Shown here: positions 43,201-56,400 of the stretch, piece by piece | Numbering within the stretch: position 1 is the first letter of the stretch | Layout: every line of letters begins with the position of its first letter | Source: Adiantum capillus-veneris | Taxonomy: Eukaryota; Streptophyta; Polypodiopsida; Polypodiales; Pteridaceae | Direction of reading: 5' to 3' | Length of the DNA: 64,000 bases | Assembly (NCBI GenBank): GCA_014529385.2 | Contig: CM043942.1 | Coordinates: 59,387,184-59,451,183 of the forward strand | Translations under genes and position numbers: made by a program | The notes under the pieces: model-generated | Seen by the model: only the letters and a program-made list of their open reading frames with translations | Told to the model about the DNA's origin: nothing | Database searches by the model: none

Positions 43201-44720
43201 CTACAAAAGCTTTGCAGTCTATTACTCCATATGAAGCATGGCATGATAGAAAGCCTTCTATTGATCACATGGGTGTTTTTGGCTATTTGGCATATGCTTT
43301 GGTGCCACAAGTGCAACATAGAAAATTGGATGATAAGGCGGTCAAATGTATTTTTGTTGGTTATAGTGCTGAAAGCAAAGGTTACAGGTTATATCATCCA
43401 CAAACAAAACGTATTCTGTTTTCTCGGGATGTAGTGTTTGTGGAAGATTCTGTTCAGCCCTTGCTGTCATGTACTAGAGACAGTAATGTAAGCTCACAGG
43501 ACATTTATGACACTTTCTTGCCTCTTTTCAATGGTGGAAATACGAATGTAAGTTCCAACGAGGCAAATGTACAGCCTATGGGGGTTTTTGAAAATGTTTT
43601 AGATCAGCCTATTACTAATGCAGATGTACATGATGTACTTGATGAGGAAAGGGCTGAAAATGAGCAAGCTAGAGGTATGCCAAAATGGCTGGTGTACACT
43701 TTGCGTGACGGTAAATTGGATGCACCTTTGTCTAGTCGTACTCGTTCAGGCTCTCACCATGCATCTTATGCATCAGATTGTTATGCTTTGGCTGTGTCTA
43801 GTTTACATGATGTTGAGGAGCCTCTTTCTTTTGATGAAGCACAGAATTCAAAAAATTGGATGGCTCCCATGCAATTAGAATATGATGCACTCATAGAAAA
43901 TGACACATGGACTTTATGTGATTTTCCTCTTGGAAAAAAATCCATTGGTACAAAGTGGGTTTACAAGTTGAAACACAAGCCGGATGGTGAGATTGATCGC
44001 CATAAGGCTCTACTTGTTGCAAAGGGTTATGCACAGCAAAAAGGCATAGATTATGAAGAGACTTTTGCTCCCACTTGCCGTATGACTACTATGAGTTTCT
44101 ATGTGCATTGGCAGCTCATTTTGGTTGGGATGTACATCAATGAGACATTGTTATTGGTTTCTTGAATGGTGACATATTTGAGGAAGTTTATGTAACGCAG
44201 CCTCGCGGTTTTGTCATAAAAGGACAAGAGGACAAAGTGTGCAAATTTAACAAGGCTTTGTATGGTTGAAGCAATCTTCTCGTGCTTGGTATGAGAAAGT
44301 TGAAACTCATTTGGTCAAACAAGGCTTTCATAACAGTCCAACAGAAAGCACATTGTATGTAAGCATGAGGGTGATGTACTTCTGATTGTGGTTCTTTATG
44401 TTGATGATTTGCTGATCACTGGACCAAATGAGAGTCATATTGCTGAATTTAAGGCTGATTTGAATGCTACTTTCAAGATAAAAGATTTGGTGCTGTTGCA
44501 TCATTACTTGGGTATACAGTTTAAGCAGTGTGATGGTGGTATTTCCTTGTGTCAGAAAAGTTACATAGAGACATTGCTATGTAAGTTTGGACTTGAGGAT
44601 TGCAAACCTATTGCCACTCCCATGGAAACAGGTTTGAAGTTGAGTCTACATGATGCTGGCAATCCTACTGATGTCACTCTTTATCAAACTGCTATTGGTT
44701 GCCTCATTTATGTATGAAAC
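43201..44720 (+). pseudogene. Copia-1 linker and reverse transcriptase
   Basis: After the integrase tail (VFGYLAYALVP, CIFVGYSAESKGYRLYHP) and a polar linker the RT starts with NWMAPMQLEYDALIENDTW, GTKWVYKLKHKPDGEIDRHKA and YEETFAPTCRM. A frame break near 44100 is followed by GFLNGDIFEEVYVTQPRGF and, after more breaks, VVLYVDDLLITG (catalytic YVDD) and KSYIETLLCKFGL. It ends in QTAIGCLIYV with a stop at 44717. At least three frame breaks. Confidence 0.85.
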
Positions 44721-45356
44721 ACGAGGCTGGATATTCAGTTTGCAGTCTCACAGGTCAGCAGATTTATGCATAGCCTAGGGTCTAAGCATTGGCAGGCTGT
44801 CAAGAGGATTTTCCGCTACCTTAGTGGCACTTTACATCTTGGCTTGTTTTATCCCAAGTGGGGATCATTGCCGCCAGACTTACATGCTTTTTCGGACTCA
44901 GATTGGGCTGGTTGTTTTGACACGAGAGTGTCCACAAGTTGTTTTTGTTTCATGCTTGGCAGTTCATGTATATCATGGTTGAGCAAGAAGCAACCTACTG
45001 TGGCCACTTCGAGTTGCGAGGTTGAGTATAGGGCAGTCTTCACAGCTACAGTTGAGCGTGTATGGCTCAGACGCCTTATGGTGGCTGATTTGGGTGTTGG
45101 ACAGGACACTTCCAACCCTATCTGCACTTACAGTCAGAGCGCATTGGCAGTTGCGAAGAACCCAGTTTTTCATGCTCGCACAAAGCACATTGAGGTGCAT
45201 TAACACTATGTCAGGGAGAGGCTCTCAGTAGGAGAGATCAGCTTGGCTTATGTGCCAACACACGACAACCTTGTAGATCTTTTCACAAAGGCATTGTCTC
45301 GTGAGAATCTTGAAGCTTTCTCCAAATCTTTGGGCTTACTCCCCTTTGTGGACTGA
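44721..45356 (+). pseudogene. Copia-1 RNase H and end of pol
   Basis: RLDIQFAVSQVSRFMHSLGSKHWQAVKR, DLHAFSDSDWAGC (catalytic Asp), CEVEYRAV (Glu) and HARTKHIEVH, a stop at 45201-45203, then VPTHDNLVDLFTKAL. The end of pol is at 45356. The order and motifs are typical of copia RNase H. Confidence 0.85.
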
Positions 45357-45419
45357 TCCTGTCCTCCGGGCATGGCACTTCCCTTTACTCATGTGCTAGC
45401 TCTCGGTCACCTCATCACT

Positions 45420-45431
45420 CCAGGGGGGGTT
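45420..45431 (+). promoter_or_regulatory. Polypurine tract of copia-1
   Basis: CCAGGGGGGGTT directly before the 3' LTR start TGTTACC. Confidence 0.75.
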
Positions 45432-45658
45432 TGTTACCATATACATGTGGTAGTGATGTGTGTGAACACACTAGGACCGCTGGGGCATTTTTTCTCTCTT
45501 TAGGAGGTTTTTTCCCCCGAGCATTGTATATACGTCCATCACTCTAGGGCTATCTATCTTTCCATTGCATACTAAGTATTACACTCTCTATTGTGTTCCT
45601 TGAGCTTCCTTCGTCTTCTCCAAGCTGTCTGCGTTTCTCTGCAACCCTAATTCCAACA
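45432..45658 (+). repeat. Copia-1 3' LTR (227 bp)
   Basis: TGTTACC...CCAACA, with matching termini TGTT and AACA. TATATA occurs near 45525. It is followed without spacer by the Tat integrase tail at 45659. Confidence 0.95.
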
Positions 45659-45949
45659 AAAAGAAGTTTCAAGTTAAGTGGGAAGGCCCTTTCAAGGTAG
45701 TGAAGTGTTTTTCGAATGGTACATATCAACTGGCGTACCTTGATGGGATTTTGCATAAGTAAAGGGTAAATGGATTGCGTCTTAAATTGTATCATGCTAG
45801 ATTGATGATGGTGGCGCAAGATGATCTGTTTGCAGAACAAGGAATGTATGAGAGGGATGAGGAGACCTGTGATGCGGCGAGTCTCATATCTCTTTTTGTT
45901 GCTGCTGCTGATCATGATTGATCTAGTGGGCTAGGGGATGGACAAAGTA
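45659..45949 (+). pseudogene. Tat copy 2 integrase tail and polypurine tract
   Basis: KKFQVKWEGPFKVVKCFSNGTYQLAYLDG, a stop, then RVNGLRLKLYHARLMMV, homologous to 31235-31526. Resumes the reading left at 40760. Confidence 0.85.
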
Positions 45950-47083
45950 TGTTAGGAGTTTTTTGGAGCAAGGGATTGTGCATATGTACATACGAATGCA
46001 TGGTGCATCAAATAAAGAATTGCCCATTTTCTAGAGCCAGGTTGCTACGTGGGGCCCACATGTGTACAGGTAGAGCAGCATGTACATAGTGCATCGATTT
46101 TCACTATCATCAGTACCAGAGCGTTTTTCTATAATAATGAGGAGTTGGTAGCATGTAAAACTTCTAAAGGAAGATATCCATGGGCCGACGACATGAGGTA
46201 AGCAGGTGCATCAGACGGCATCTAGTGGTGTCAGGAGGTCGAATGGGGTCAATATTTGCACGTGGATAAGTACGGACCCAACCTGGCTGTTTTTTTGTGA
46301 TAATTATGCAAAGCGGTCATCATGAGAGTTGTATTTGGGGGCCACTTCATGTGGTGGCGGGATGCATTATTTGAAAAAGTTGAGTGCCAGGTGCGCGGTT
46401 TGATACAGCAGGGTGACAACTATGCATTGTGAGGCCACTTTTTGGTGTGTTCAGGGTCCGTTTGAGGTCAACTAGAAGGCCAAAGGTGATCAAGTAATAA
46501 ATCTAAGTGTGCGAACTGAAAAACCTGAGAGAAGACCAGAAAACATGTGGAGAGAAGAGGAGAAACGGCTGCAACTGTGTTTTTGCTGTTTTTGGACCGT
46601 GTTTTGGCCATAAACTGCTTATCCGAGGTCGGATTTGAGCAGTTTGACATTGTAGACTGGGGTTTTGGGCCGTTCCGGTTGTGATGATGCTGTCCATTTT
46701 GCCAAATTACTCACTATTTTTTTGTTTTTTTGGCATGTAAGTTTCTCCTATGAGCAAAGCTCCTGCTCCAATTTGTGATTGTATCTGGCATATTTTACCC
46801 ATATTTTGTGAGCTATTTGCCCCATTGGTGTTGGCCCAAGCTCAATTGTATCTAAACATAAAAAATTATCCTTGTTTGAGCCGATTTTTTGGGGTGTGTG
46901 TGTGTGTCTCTGTGTGTGGAGTGGATAAATGGAGTCTCTCTCCTATCACTCCATCGGTGTGTTCCATGTCTCGGCCAGGTGGCTTGTGTAAGCCTAGTGG
47001 TGCCCCAAAGTGTCTATGTATCATCCCAAGAGTGTGTATTGGGTCATTATAGAGGTTTTGTGTGTTTTTCCATCCCGCTCACA
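45950..47083 (+). repeat. 3' LTR of Tat copy 2 (1134 bp)
   Basis: TGTTAGGAGTTTTTTGG to CATCCCGCTCACA. More diverged from the two LTRs of copy 1 than those are from each other, so copy 2 is the older insertion. Confidence 0.95.
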
Positions 47084-47177
47084 CCATGGAATGAGAGGTT
47101 GTGATGGTGGTGGTTGCACGGGCGGTCACACCGTGGAATGAGAGGTTGTGATGGTGGTGGTTGTATGGGCGGTCGAA
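47084..47177. repeat. 47-bp tandem duplication next to the LTR
   Basis: CCATGGAATGAGAGG...GGGCGGTCACA is followed by a second copy beginning CCGTGGAATGAGAGG. The first copy starts directly at the LTR end. Confidence 0.85.
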
Positions 47178-47249
47178 GGATTTGGACCAGTGGAATTGGC
47201 GCTAGTTGACTAAGCGATGGTGTTTGCATCCTTGCTAGAGAGATTTGAT

Positions 47250-48095
47250 TCTACCTTCCTCCTCTATTGAAGTTCTACCTTCTTGGATGAGGGCAATAGT
47301 ACATGCCATGGACGTCCTCTCCGCAATTGTAACAATGGTAGTCTTGATTCTGCCTTTGCTTCCCTTTTTCTTGTGCTGGATTTTTGCCAGGTGCATGCGC
47401 TTGCTACACCAGATGTACTGAAAGATTCTCTAAGTGGTTGGTGATTTGGTTGAGCAGGTCTTGTTGATCTTTAGCCGGTTCTTGTGGTGGTTGATTCCTC
47501 TAGATGGCTGCTGCAGGTGTGGGTAGGTGTGGTCGGGCCCTTCCCAGTTCGTCTTCCTTGGTAATTGTGGTTTGTAGATGCAAATTCTTATCTTTTAGGC
47601 GGGCTACTTCAATTGCTACTTCATACGTAGTAGGAAACCTTCCCTTCACCTTCTCTTTAAGAATTGGCCATAAACCAACCACAAACTGGTCTTTCTTTAA
47701 GAAATTGGGTGCCCGTTCACCCTCCCTCAACAATGCAACCCATCGTCCCCATAGATCCACAAAATTCAATTTGTATGTTGTAGATTCAACCATTCTTCCT
47801 TGCTTCAACTCCATCAGCAATTGCCATAGTTTCTAGGATATGGCGCCTTCTCTAAACGCTTTAGGAACGCTGATCTTAGCAGATCCCACCTCTCCTTGGT
47901 GGTTGGCACCAAGGTGTTGTACCATGATCTTGCTTCCACTTTCATTAACAGTGAAAAAATATGCAGACATGAAGCATTATCATCCCTTCCAAAGACAACA
48001 CATGCTATTTCAAGACTATTCAGGAAATCTGAAGCATCTTCCCCCACCTTACCTGTGAATGTTGGGAAGGAAACATTTGCCTTTGCAAACACAAG
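47250..48095 (-). pseudogene. Gypsy family D gag fragment with intact zinc knuckle
   Basis: Sense strand starts near 48092: FAKANVSFPTFTGKVGEDASDFLNSLEIAC, then EARSWYNTLV and WDLLRSAFLKRLE (Retrotrans_gag pattern). After a frame change come NFVDLWGRWVALLREGER and FVVGLWPILKEKV. A separate stretch near 47295-47345 has CYNCGEDVHGMYYC, a perfect C-x2-C-x4-H-x4-C knuckle. Unlike the Tat gag it does not match any other copy in the window. Confidence 0.75.
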
Positions 48096-48099
48096 ATTT

Positions 48100-48131
48100 T
48101 TTCAATATTTTTTTTTTTTTTTTTTTTTTTT
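48100..48131. repeat. Poly-T run
   Basis: About 30 T (one AA break at the start). In minus-strand sense it is poly-A just upstream of the gag fragment. Possible retroposition tail or simple slippage. Confidence 0.8.
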
Positions 48132-49046
48132 AAAAACACAAATGATGTAGCGGCTTATAGAAAATTTCTTACAAGGCTGGGTGGATAGATTAAAATATGA
48201 TAAAATGAAAACAATAAAGGAGTGATGGTAATCTAGGACGGGGAGGATAATGGGGTTTGGGGAGCTAAAGATCTTCTATAGCACCACAACACAAAACAGA
48301 TACACAACCTTCAGTTGATAGAATATTTTCCTATCTACATACATATTTATGTGCATGTGTTGCAAAAACCTAGATGGAAAAGTGGTTGGTCTGTTATCCA
48401 TGATGCACAGAGTGTAGGGTATACCCTTACCATGCCGGTGTTGAGACAAGTCTCACATCCATAGGAGGTCATTGCCCTTCATAGGCTCCACCTTCCTTCA
48501 TTGCTCAGCACGTATGGAGTGATGGCAACATGTTTAATCACTCTTAGACTTTTAGCTAGCAGCAGCTGCAAATATTTATTACTGTAATGGTCTTGTTGCA
48601 TGAATTCCACACCATTTAAATGTAGCTAGTCTCCGACCCACAAGGTTTCACCCCTGGTAAACAATTTCTTTAGGAAGAGCTATTCGGGGAGAAGAGGAAG
48701 GCCCTCTACCCTCTCTCGAAAACAGAAAGGTCAATAGACAAACCACTCCTCTCTAGGGCATAGCAACCTCCTTACTACCTTTGCTTCGGGGTTGTTGAAG
48801 TGAACTGGCAGCACTTGCATGCGTCGTACAAATAAATAGGCAATCTTCCGTCGCTTTGCTTTGGCTGACCTTCTTTTTGGCAGTGTAGGTAGGATTCTCC
48901 TTTCCAAACTCGAAGCACTCGCATGGCCAAGTGTTCCTTCTTGCTTGGGGGTCATGTGATTTAGGATTGGCCTAGCCCTCCTTTTCTTTTGTCACGATCA
49001 GCCCCTTTGGGCAACTTAGGAGCTTTACCAACCTTTTTCCTTCCTT
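48132..49046. other. No recognisable feature
   Basis: Only short frames. A basic 74-codon minus-strand frame (48731-48955) is not recognised and is probably chance. Confidence 0.45.
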
Positions 49047-49580
49047 AATATGGATAATCTCTTCATGGTGGAGGTCGATGTAGAGGATTTCCGCTTCTAT
49101 TTTATCTCCATTTTTGACGACACTCATTCATAGAGTGTGGTGGATGACGGCAATGAGAGCAACCTGTGGCCCTACCTCTTGTGGCTCTTGATTTGCAGTT
49201 AGAATGAGAGATGCGAGACGGAGGACTTACATCCTGGATATTGACAACAGTGTATTCCGACAGCAGTACTTCGATGAAGTCGGTGAGTGCTTCTTCAATT
49301 TACTCCCCCTCCATTCTCCAATTGGAGAATTACCACAGTCATTGGTCCATGGTCGACGGTTGTGCATCATTTTTAGCATTTCAAATCGAAGGTTTTCAAG
49401 AAGCCCTCCATAGTGGGGGCACCAAATGACAAGCAGAAGCACAAAACATACCCTAGCGGCCTCTATGACAGGACCGTGCACGCCACCCTCATCATGAGAG
49501 TAAACAGGGAGGGCACCACCTAGTTTTGAGCTGCTGGGATGCAGATAGAAGTAATTGAAATAATACTAATATAGCACACC

Positions 49581-49619
<39 letters not shown>

Positions 49620-50421
49620 TAGGCATAGATGATGAATACCCCTTGGGATGGGAGGGAAAACTTAATTCAAGTGGTATTTACAATAAACTTAGTTTCCGCA
49701 AGATGGAGACCGTGGTGATAGACACACACACACACACACACAGGGGATAATAGTTTTGTAAGCTTCTAATTTAGAGCTTTTGGCACAAATTTAGAGCTTT
49801 TTCAATTGTGTGCTCACTTAGGCTTATTGTAATGAGAATGCTCCCAAACATCAAAGAGGCTTATTGTAATGAGAATTCTCCCAAATATACAATCAAAGGA
49901 AAACCTTTCTACCTCACAATCTACAACTACCATAAGAACCCACAACCAAAAACCAAGCTCTATAAGAAAGTAAAAAAGACAACCATGCAACAATAGTGTT
50001 TTCACAATACATTTACCTTTCATCCATTAGATCTGAGTGACTACATGCCTTGAGAGCACAATGATAAATATGACTATATTTGGAAATATTTCCTTCTATA
50101 TTTGCACCCAATTGAAAAAGATCCTACAGCTTTGTTCTTCAACCCTTGTCGAACACATCCTTCTATTGTCCACTCCACGCTTCATCTACATGCTTTTATC
50201 CATTAGATCTAAGTGGCTACATGCTTTGAGAGTACATAAATATGACTATATTTGGGAAGATTTACTTCTATATTTCCACCCAATTGAAATATAGAAGATT
50301 CTACAGCGTTGTTTCCAACCCTTGACGACATATCCTTTTATACTCCGCTCCATACACTTCATCTACAAAAAAAACCTTGCTTTGCATCTGCAAAAAACAA
50401 TCCTTTTTTTTTTGGCTTGGG
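49047..50421. repeat. 1.41-kb tandem duplication, copy 1
   Basis: Repeats at an offset of 1414 bp (50461-51863) with high identity. It contains a (GA)n tract at 49583-49618, a (CA)n tract at 49722-49742, and an inner tandem pair of about 175 bp (near 50027-50202 and 50203-50375, CCATTAGATCT...GTGGCTACATGC). On the minus strand EALTDF/EVLLSEYTVVNIQG-like peptides followed by a GTGTAAGT donor suggest an old exon, too weak to call as a gene. Confidence 0.85.
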
Positions 50422-50460
50422 CTTGGGGAAGAGAGGCTTTACAAAGCTTTGTCCTTCATT

Positions 50461-50993
50461 AATATGGATAATCTCTTCATGGTGGACGTCGATGTAGAGG
50501 ATTTCGGCTTGTCTTTTATCTCCATTTTTTATGACACTCATTGATAGAGTGTGGTGGATGACGGCAATGAGAGCAACCTGTGGCCCTCCCTCTCATGGCT
50601 CTTGATTTGCGGTTAGAATGAGAGATGCGAGACTGATGACTTACACCCTGGATATTGACAACGGTGTATTCCGACAGCAGCACTTCCATGAAGTCGGTGA
50701 GTGCTTCTTCAATTTCTTCCCTCTCCGTTCTCCAATTGGAGAATTCCCATAGTCATTGGTCCATGGTCGACGGTGTGCATCATTTTTAGCATTTCAAATC
50801 GAAGGTTTTCAAGAAGACTTCCTCACTGGGGGCACCAAATGACAAGCAGAAGCGCAAAACGGACCCTAGCGGCCTTTATGCCAGGACCGTGCACGCCACC
50901 CTCATCATGAGAGTAAACAGGGAGGGCACCACCTAGTTTTGAGCTGATGGGATGCGGATAGAAGTAATTGAAATAATACTAATATAGCACACC

Positions 50994-51054
<61 letters not shown>

Positions 51055-51863
51055 TAGGCATAGATGATGAATACCCCTTGGGACGTGAAGGCAAACTTAA
51101 TTCAAGTGGTATTTACAAAAAACTTAGTTTCCGCGAGATGGAGACCGTGGTGATACACACACACACACACACACACACACAGGGAACAATAATTTTGTAA
51201 GCTTCTAATTTAGAGCTTTCAACACAAATTTAGAGCTTTTTCAATTGTGTGCTCACTTAGGCTTATTGTAATGATACTGCTCCCAAACATCAAATAGGAT
51301 TATTGTAATGAGAATTCTCCCAAATATACAATCAAAGGAAAACCTTTCTACCTCACAATCTACAACTGCCATAAGAACCCACAACCAAAAACCAAGCTCT
51401 ATAAGAAAGTAAAAAAGACAACCATGCAAGAATAGTGTTTTCACAATACATTTACCTTTCATCCATTAGATCTGAGTGACTACATGCCTTGAGAGCACAA
51501 TGATAAATATGACTGTATTTGGAAAGATTTCCTTCTATATTTGCACCCAATTGAAAAAGATCCCACGGCTTTGTTCTCCAACCCTTGTCCGACACATCCT
51601 TCTATTGTCCACTCCATACGCTTCATCTACATGCTTTCATCCATTAGATCTAAGTGGCTACATGCTTTGAGAGTACAATGATAAATATGACTATATTTGG
51701 GAAGATTTACTTCTATATTTGCACCCAATTGAAAAAGATTCTACAGCGTTGTTTCCAACCCTTGACGATATATCCTTTTATAGTCCGCTCCATACACTTC
51801 ATCTACAAAAAAAAAACCTTGCTTTGCATTTGCAAAAAACAATCCTTTTTTTTTTGGCTTGGC
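50461..51863. repeat. 1.41-kb tandem duplication, copy 2
   Basis: Same order as copy 1. The microsatellites differ in length: (GA)n 50995-51053 (about 59 bp versus 36) and (CA)n 51154-51181 (28 versus 21). The inner pair lies near 51465-51643 and 51644-51810. Confidence 0.85.
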
Positions 51864-52662
51864 CCTTGTTGTGTATAGGGTAAAAGTCTGTTATGGTGTC
51901 TACATAGTTTTTGTCCATGGAAATTGGCTACAAAAACTTGCTACCATGTTTTCTATACAAGGTTGTATTGACTCTCCATCGTGTTATATATTAGTGGATG
52001 GATCTTTTAGAGTAAAACATTAACATATGAGCTATGAAAATTGTTAATAGATTTTGTGAAGAGCTACCATGCCCCCATTTCCATGCTACACTATATGATA
52101 GCACAAATAAATTTTCACCATTACAAGACTTTATCCTTCACTTTGCACTTTCACCATCCAAGAGATGTAATTCCAAACTGGGATTTTGGCAAGAACTTGT
52201 TTCAATTTTCAAAGCATACTACACTTGACATCTTTGTTAACCTCAAAAAAACCAAGGATGACACTTATTTCAACAAGTCCAAGTCTCCAATCATTAATTT
52301 GTTTGCAATCATGAATAGCTTACACAATGCCATGCCTTCAAATGCAAGCATGGATGGCTGTATTGAGAGAAAGGCCCTCGTCCCACACGTAGAAAAAAAC
52401 AAGAGCTTCTAAATGCTCTAAACCTGCCATGTTTGGAATTCCTGGCCATGCTCATATGTTACTAATGATCACACAAGAAACGATAAACTTCTGCATTATG
52501 TGTAGTGCAAGTGGCACACAAGTTGAGCTTAACACTACGTTTGTGTTTGGACCATTAAAATTCTAGGATGCATGTCAAATCTTCACAGTGGCGTGTGCGT
52601 GCGCGCACACTCACACAAAGATCTACCTAACGAGACTTTGATGTGTTCTTCAAGAAACAAAT
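51864..52662. other. No recognisable feature
   Basis: AT-rich, short overlapping frames (52034-52412) without similarity I recognise. Confidence 0.5.
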
Positions 52663-52663
52663 T

Positions 52664-52726
<63 letters not shown>
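52663..52726. repeat. Compound microsatellite (GT)n(GA)n
   Basis: About 26 bp GT followed by about 38 bp GA. Same motif order as 582-700. Confidence 0.95.
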
Positions 52727-52728
<2 letters not shown>

Positions 52729-52903
52729 GTGTTGACAGAGGGGATTGAGATAAACCACCTGCCACACTTGTGCAAATATAGAAAGGTTATTGCATTTTCT
52801 AATACTTTATCACCACACAACTTTGTAATGCCATCAAAACAATCCAAAGAGATCTCGATATGTTTGATGTCGTAAATTGGATATCCACTATCTAGCAAGG
52901 AGC

Positions 52904-52929
52904 ATCTCTCTCTTTCTCTCTCTTTGTAT

Positions 52930-52957
<28 letters not shown>
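52904..52957. repeat. Interrupted (CT)n(GT)n(CT)n microsatellite
   Basis: CT and GT tracts with short interruptions. Confidence 0.85.
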
Positions 52958-52960
<3 letters not shown>

Positions 52961-53349
52961 AAAGGACTCAAGAATCAAATTTCAAATTACAGATTGAAAT
53001 ACATGATTTCTGACAAACACATTGCAAGATAAATAAGCTAGTCTAGGACATGAGATAAATCCAACATATCGATGAATCAAAATCAAGCCCATGAGAGATG
53101 CCTGAGATCACAAAAAGGTGACTGTGACACTTGCAAGAACAAAACTGGTGTGTAGATTGAAGGATAGTGAAGGGGCATTGTTGTTAGGGGGAGGAGCACC
53201 TGGACTTGTTGAAGCCCCAAAAGTAGTAGCCCCTTATGAGGAAGGAGTTGTGGTTGTATTCATGGCTACTGATTCGCAATGAAACCTTGTTAAGGAGGTT
53301 GGCCAGGGAGAGGCCCAACAATTCTAGATAGACAATGGGTTGCATCTTT

Positions 53350-53351
<2 letters not shown>

Positions 53352-53408
<57 letters not shown>
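53352..53408. repeat. (CT)n microsatellite
   Basis: Uninterrupted CT for about 57 bp. Confidence 0.95.
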
Positions 53409-53411
<3 letters not shown>

Positions 53412-56400
53412 TCATTAATAGGCTAAGGGGAGATAGGATTCATAGAGCTAAAAACACACAATTAAAGGTGGATAACAATAGGGGTGGAAGGGTTGTATGT
53501 GTCAAAACTGAGGGATGGTAGCATGTAGGAGGGGTAATTGGATTCGAGCAACAAGTACCCAAACATAAAGATGGCATGCTATAAGTTGGGTGAAGAGAAA
53601 GCCAATATTTTTGGGGGATCCCTCCACTATTGCTAGCCATGCTCGCTAGGACACTAAATCAATGCTATTGACAAACAAGGAAGAACTAGGGGCTACATTA
53701 AAGCAATGTGGATGCAATTTTTATGCGACATGCATCAATTTCCAAAAAAGGGTTGAGTGTGAGGGTGCTTTTTTGAAAGCAACTAGTGCAAAGGAAAAAC
53801 AACAAGCACCTCTCTGCAAGCATACTGCAACAACTCTTGTTGCTCTAATTTGGACCTTTACTAGTTAAAGGTGGCTGAACTAGTGCTGAACTTTTCTCTA
53901 GAAGAACCTCATCATCAAGGCACTTGTAGACTATACAATATTGAAGCCAAATTTTATCATCCCTAGGTTAATGTCGTGTACTCCATATAGGAAAGTGGTG
54001 AAAGCATAAAGCAAGATAAAAGTTGAGCTTCCCCAAAGATTTGTATATTTCATTAGTGAAGCTACCTTGCAGAGACTCTGATAACATTGGCAAAAGATTT
54101 GAGAGTATCTCAAGAAAATCCTAATGGATGCTCCATATGTAACTCTAATAGTTGAAAGTTTTGCTTTGAATATCTTATCATGATCTACGTGAGTGAGATC
54201 GTATAACAGGACCGACCCAACAATTACTAATAATGTGGACACATGAAGCTATTGTACCAAGAACATAGTCCACTGACTGAGCACGTGTAGATAGCTTGTG
54301 AGGAAATGCTGTTAACATTGACGATGAGCAGCACATAAATATGTGCGGCAATCTAAAGTAGCAGTGTTGCATTGGCACTAGAAGGATAGGTGGCATCAAG
54401 AAAGTATGAGTCGTTTTCCATTGGCGTTGTTATTTCTTATGCACAGAGGACTTTTGCCCCTTATCCTGCATCATGGATTACTATAACCAAACCTACCTAG
54501 GTCTCTTCTTGCTAGAGATATGTGGACTTAGAGAGACTACCTGATTTGCATGCAAAGGCACAAAGATAGATCAGCAAATAAGGGTCTTTGGATCCCATAG
54601 GTATGGTTATCACCACCATCACATAGAAGGGCATGCTGGCTTTGCGCGTCGGCCTCATTGGGGCTATTGATGAGAGGAAGGTTACATTGGATGCTAGCAT
54701 GTACACCATCGACACTCATACCATCTACGTAGTATTACAAAGTATTTTTTATAGCTTGAGCTCACTGATTGTCTGCGCGTGCGCGGACAAGCAACGTGCT
54801 CAAGCTATGAAAAATAATTTGCAATTTTCTTGTCATAAAGTGGGTGTAGATTCCCATGGGCCGGGAGCAATGTCTCTCAGCTTAGCCTTGAGTCAATTGT
54901 AAATTCAAGAAATTCACTTGAGACGAGACGAAAAAAGAAATTCATATATTGCTGGACTCAGCAAGACCTAAACTCTCCTCTCCTCTAGTACACCTTTTCA
55001 GCTCGTTAGCATTGCTCTATCTCCCCCTCCATCTCCGGACTGCGTGCTCACGTGCACGGGTTGTGAGGGCAGGTAAGAGGAGATGCAAGGGGAGAAGGCA
55101 AGCATCCAACGCGGTTAAGCCATGGAAATTTGGAATCACTATCACCAATGGGCGAGCCATACCTACTTGTAGAGTATTAAAAGCAATAGTTTACGCTGAC
55201 CAGAGTATTTCATTGACCATTCTAGTGATATGAAATATATTTCAGATAGTTTGGATAGAAACTTTGGTACTAAGGGTAAAAATAAGGATGACACAACAAG
55301 TGTCAACAACAGCCCATGTGCTACAGGAGATTGTTTTGAGATAAATAATCCATCAATTGAAGAGGAAATGTGTTAGACTTTGAACCATGATTAAGAACAG
55401 TAGGGAAACCAAACAGGTGATCGAGCTTCCATAGGTCTATGATGGTGACATTGCCTTTGAGCTACCCCCTACCGAACAAGGTTACAAAAGGATGGAAGGG
55501 ATGAAGCAAAAACTTTATGGTCATCTTTGGACCAAGATAAATTAAACTAACATGTCTATTGATTGTATCGTTAGGCTTAGTTATTGCTTAGGATCATTAG
55601 TTTGCAATATGCCGTTTGTCCATATTCTTTAAAGAACAATAGGTTTAACATGTCTTTGTTTCATGGCTACCTAGATAAGCAAGTAAGCAAAGGGATCCTA
55701 TGTGAAGAGGACAACCTAATTATCACTCGTCATTATTGGAAAAATTTTGTTTTTGGTGAGAGTCTTTGCTCTTACAAAGAGTAGTACATTTAACCCTTAG
55801 ATCCAAAGATTACTAGAATGATGATTCATGTAGGTCATCACTTGCACGAGGTTCAAGAAGATACTTCAAGAGCCACAATAGAAAGGATACAAAAGATGGC
55901 TTCAAGTGTTTTGAAGGTGGCAGCGCACCCAGGAAAGTTCAAATGATTTTAGCCAGGGAACTGCTCATTGACGCTATTGTTGGTTTTAATCACCTAAAAA
56001 TGGGAGAGTTGAAGCTCTCAAATACATTGGAAGAATGTTGCAAGTGAGAGTATCAAGTCCCTAGAGAGATGGTTCAAGTGGTGGGAGACAAGGTATTTCA
56101 TTGGGGTAGCCTTCACTATGAAGTGTGCCACAATCACGAACCTGAGATTGACCTTCTCTATGTTTTGCTTCACTTTTTTTTTTTTAATATAGAATGCAGA
56201 TATCTATGAGTCCTTGGGAAAAGGATCAAATTCACTGCACAAATTTGTCAAAGACTGTTCATGCATCTTGGCTCCTTGATGAAGGTGGTAACAAAACATT
56301 TCTTTGTATGATGCATGAGTGAGTGATGTGATCAATTCTTGCATTCAATGCAAAAAGCAGCATGGCTATATGACTAGTATAGATACATAGGGCTTGGCAC

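Larger units (their letters stand above)
40761..45658 (+). mobile_element. Copia-1 element inserted in Tat copy 2, 5' LTR missing
   Basis: Leader, gag, protease, integrase, RT, RNase H and a 3' LTR in copia order (integrase before RT). It lies inside the Tat integrase. There is no target duplication and about 296 bp of the target are lost, so insertion was by an aberrant route. Several frame breaks. Confidence 0.9.

Noticed and set aside
49204-49481. Overlapping frames on both strands in the duplicated block
   Set aside because: The frames are not kept in the second copy of the duplication (50620-50910), so they are chance.
54949-55233. 94-codon plus-strand frame with a hydrophobic start like a signal peptide
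   Set aside because: No homologue recognised, low-complexity basic continuation, and no splice or promoter support.
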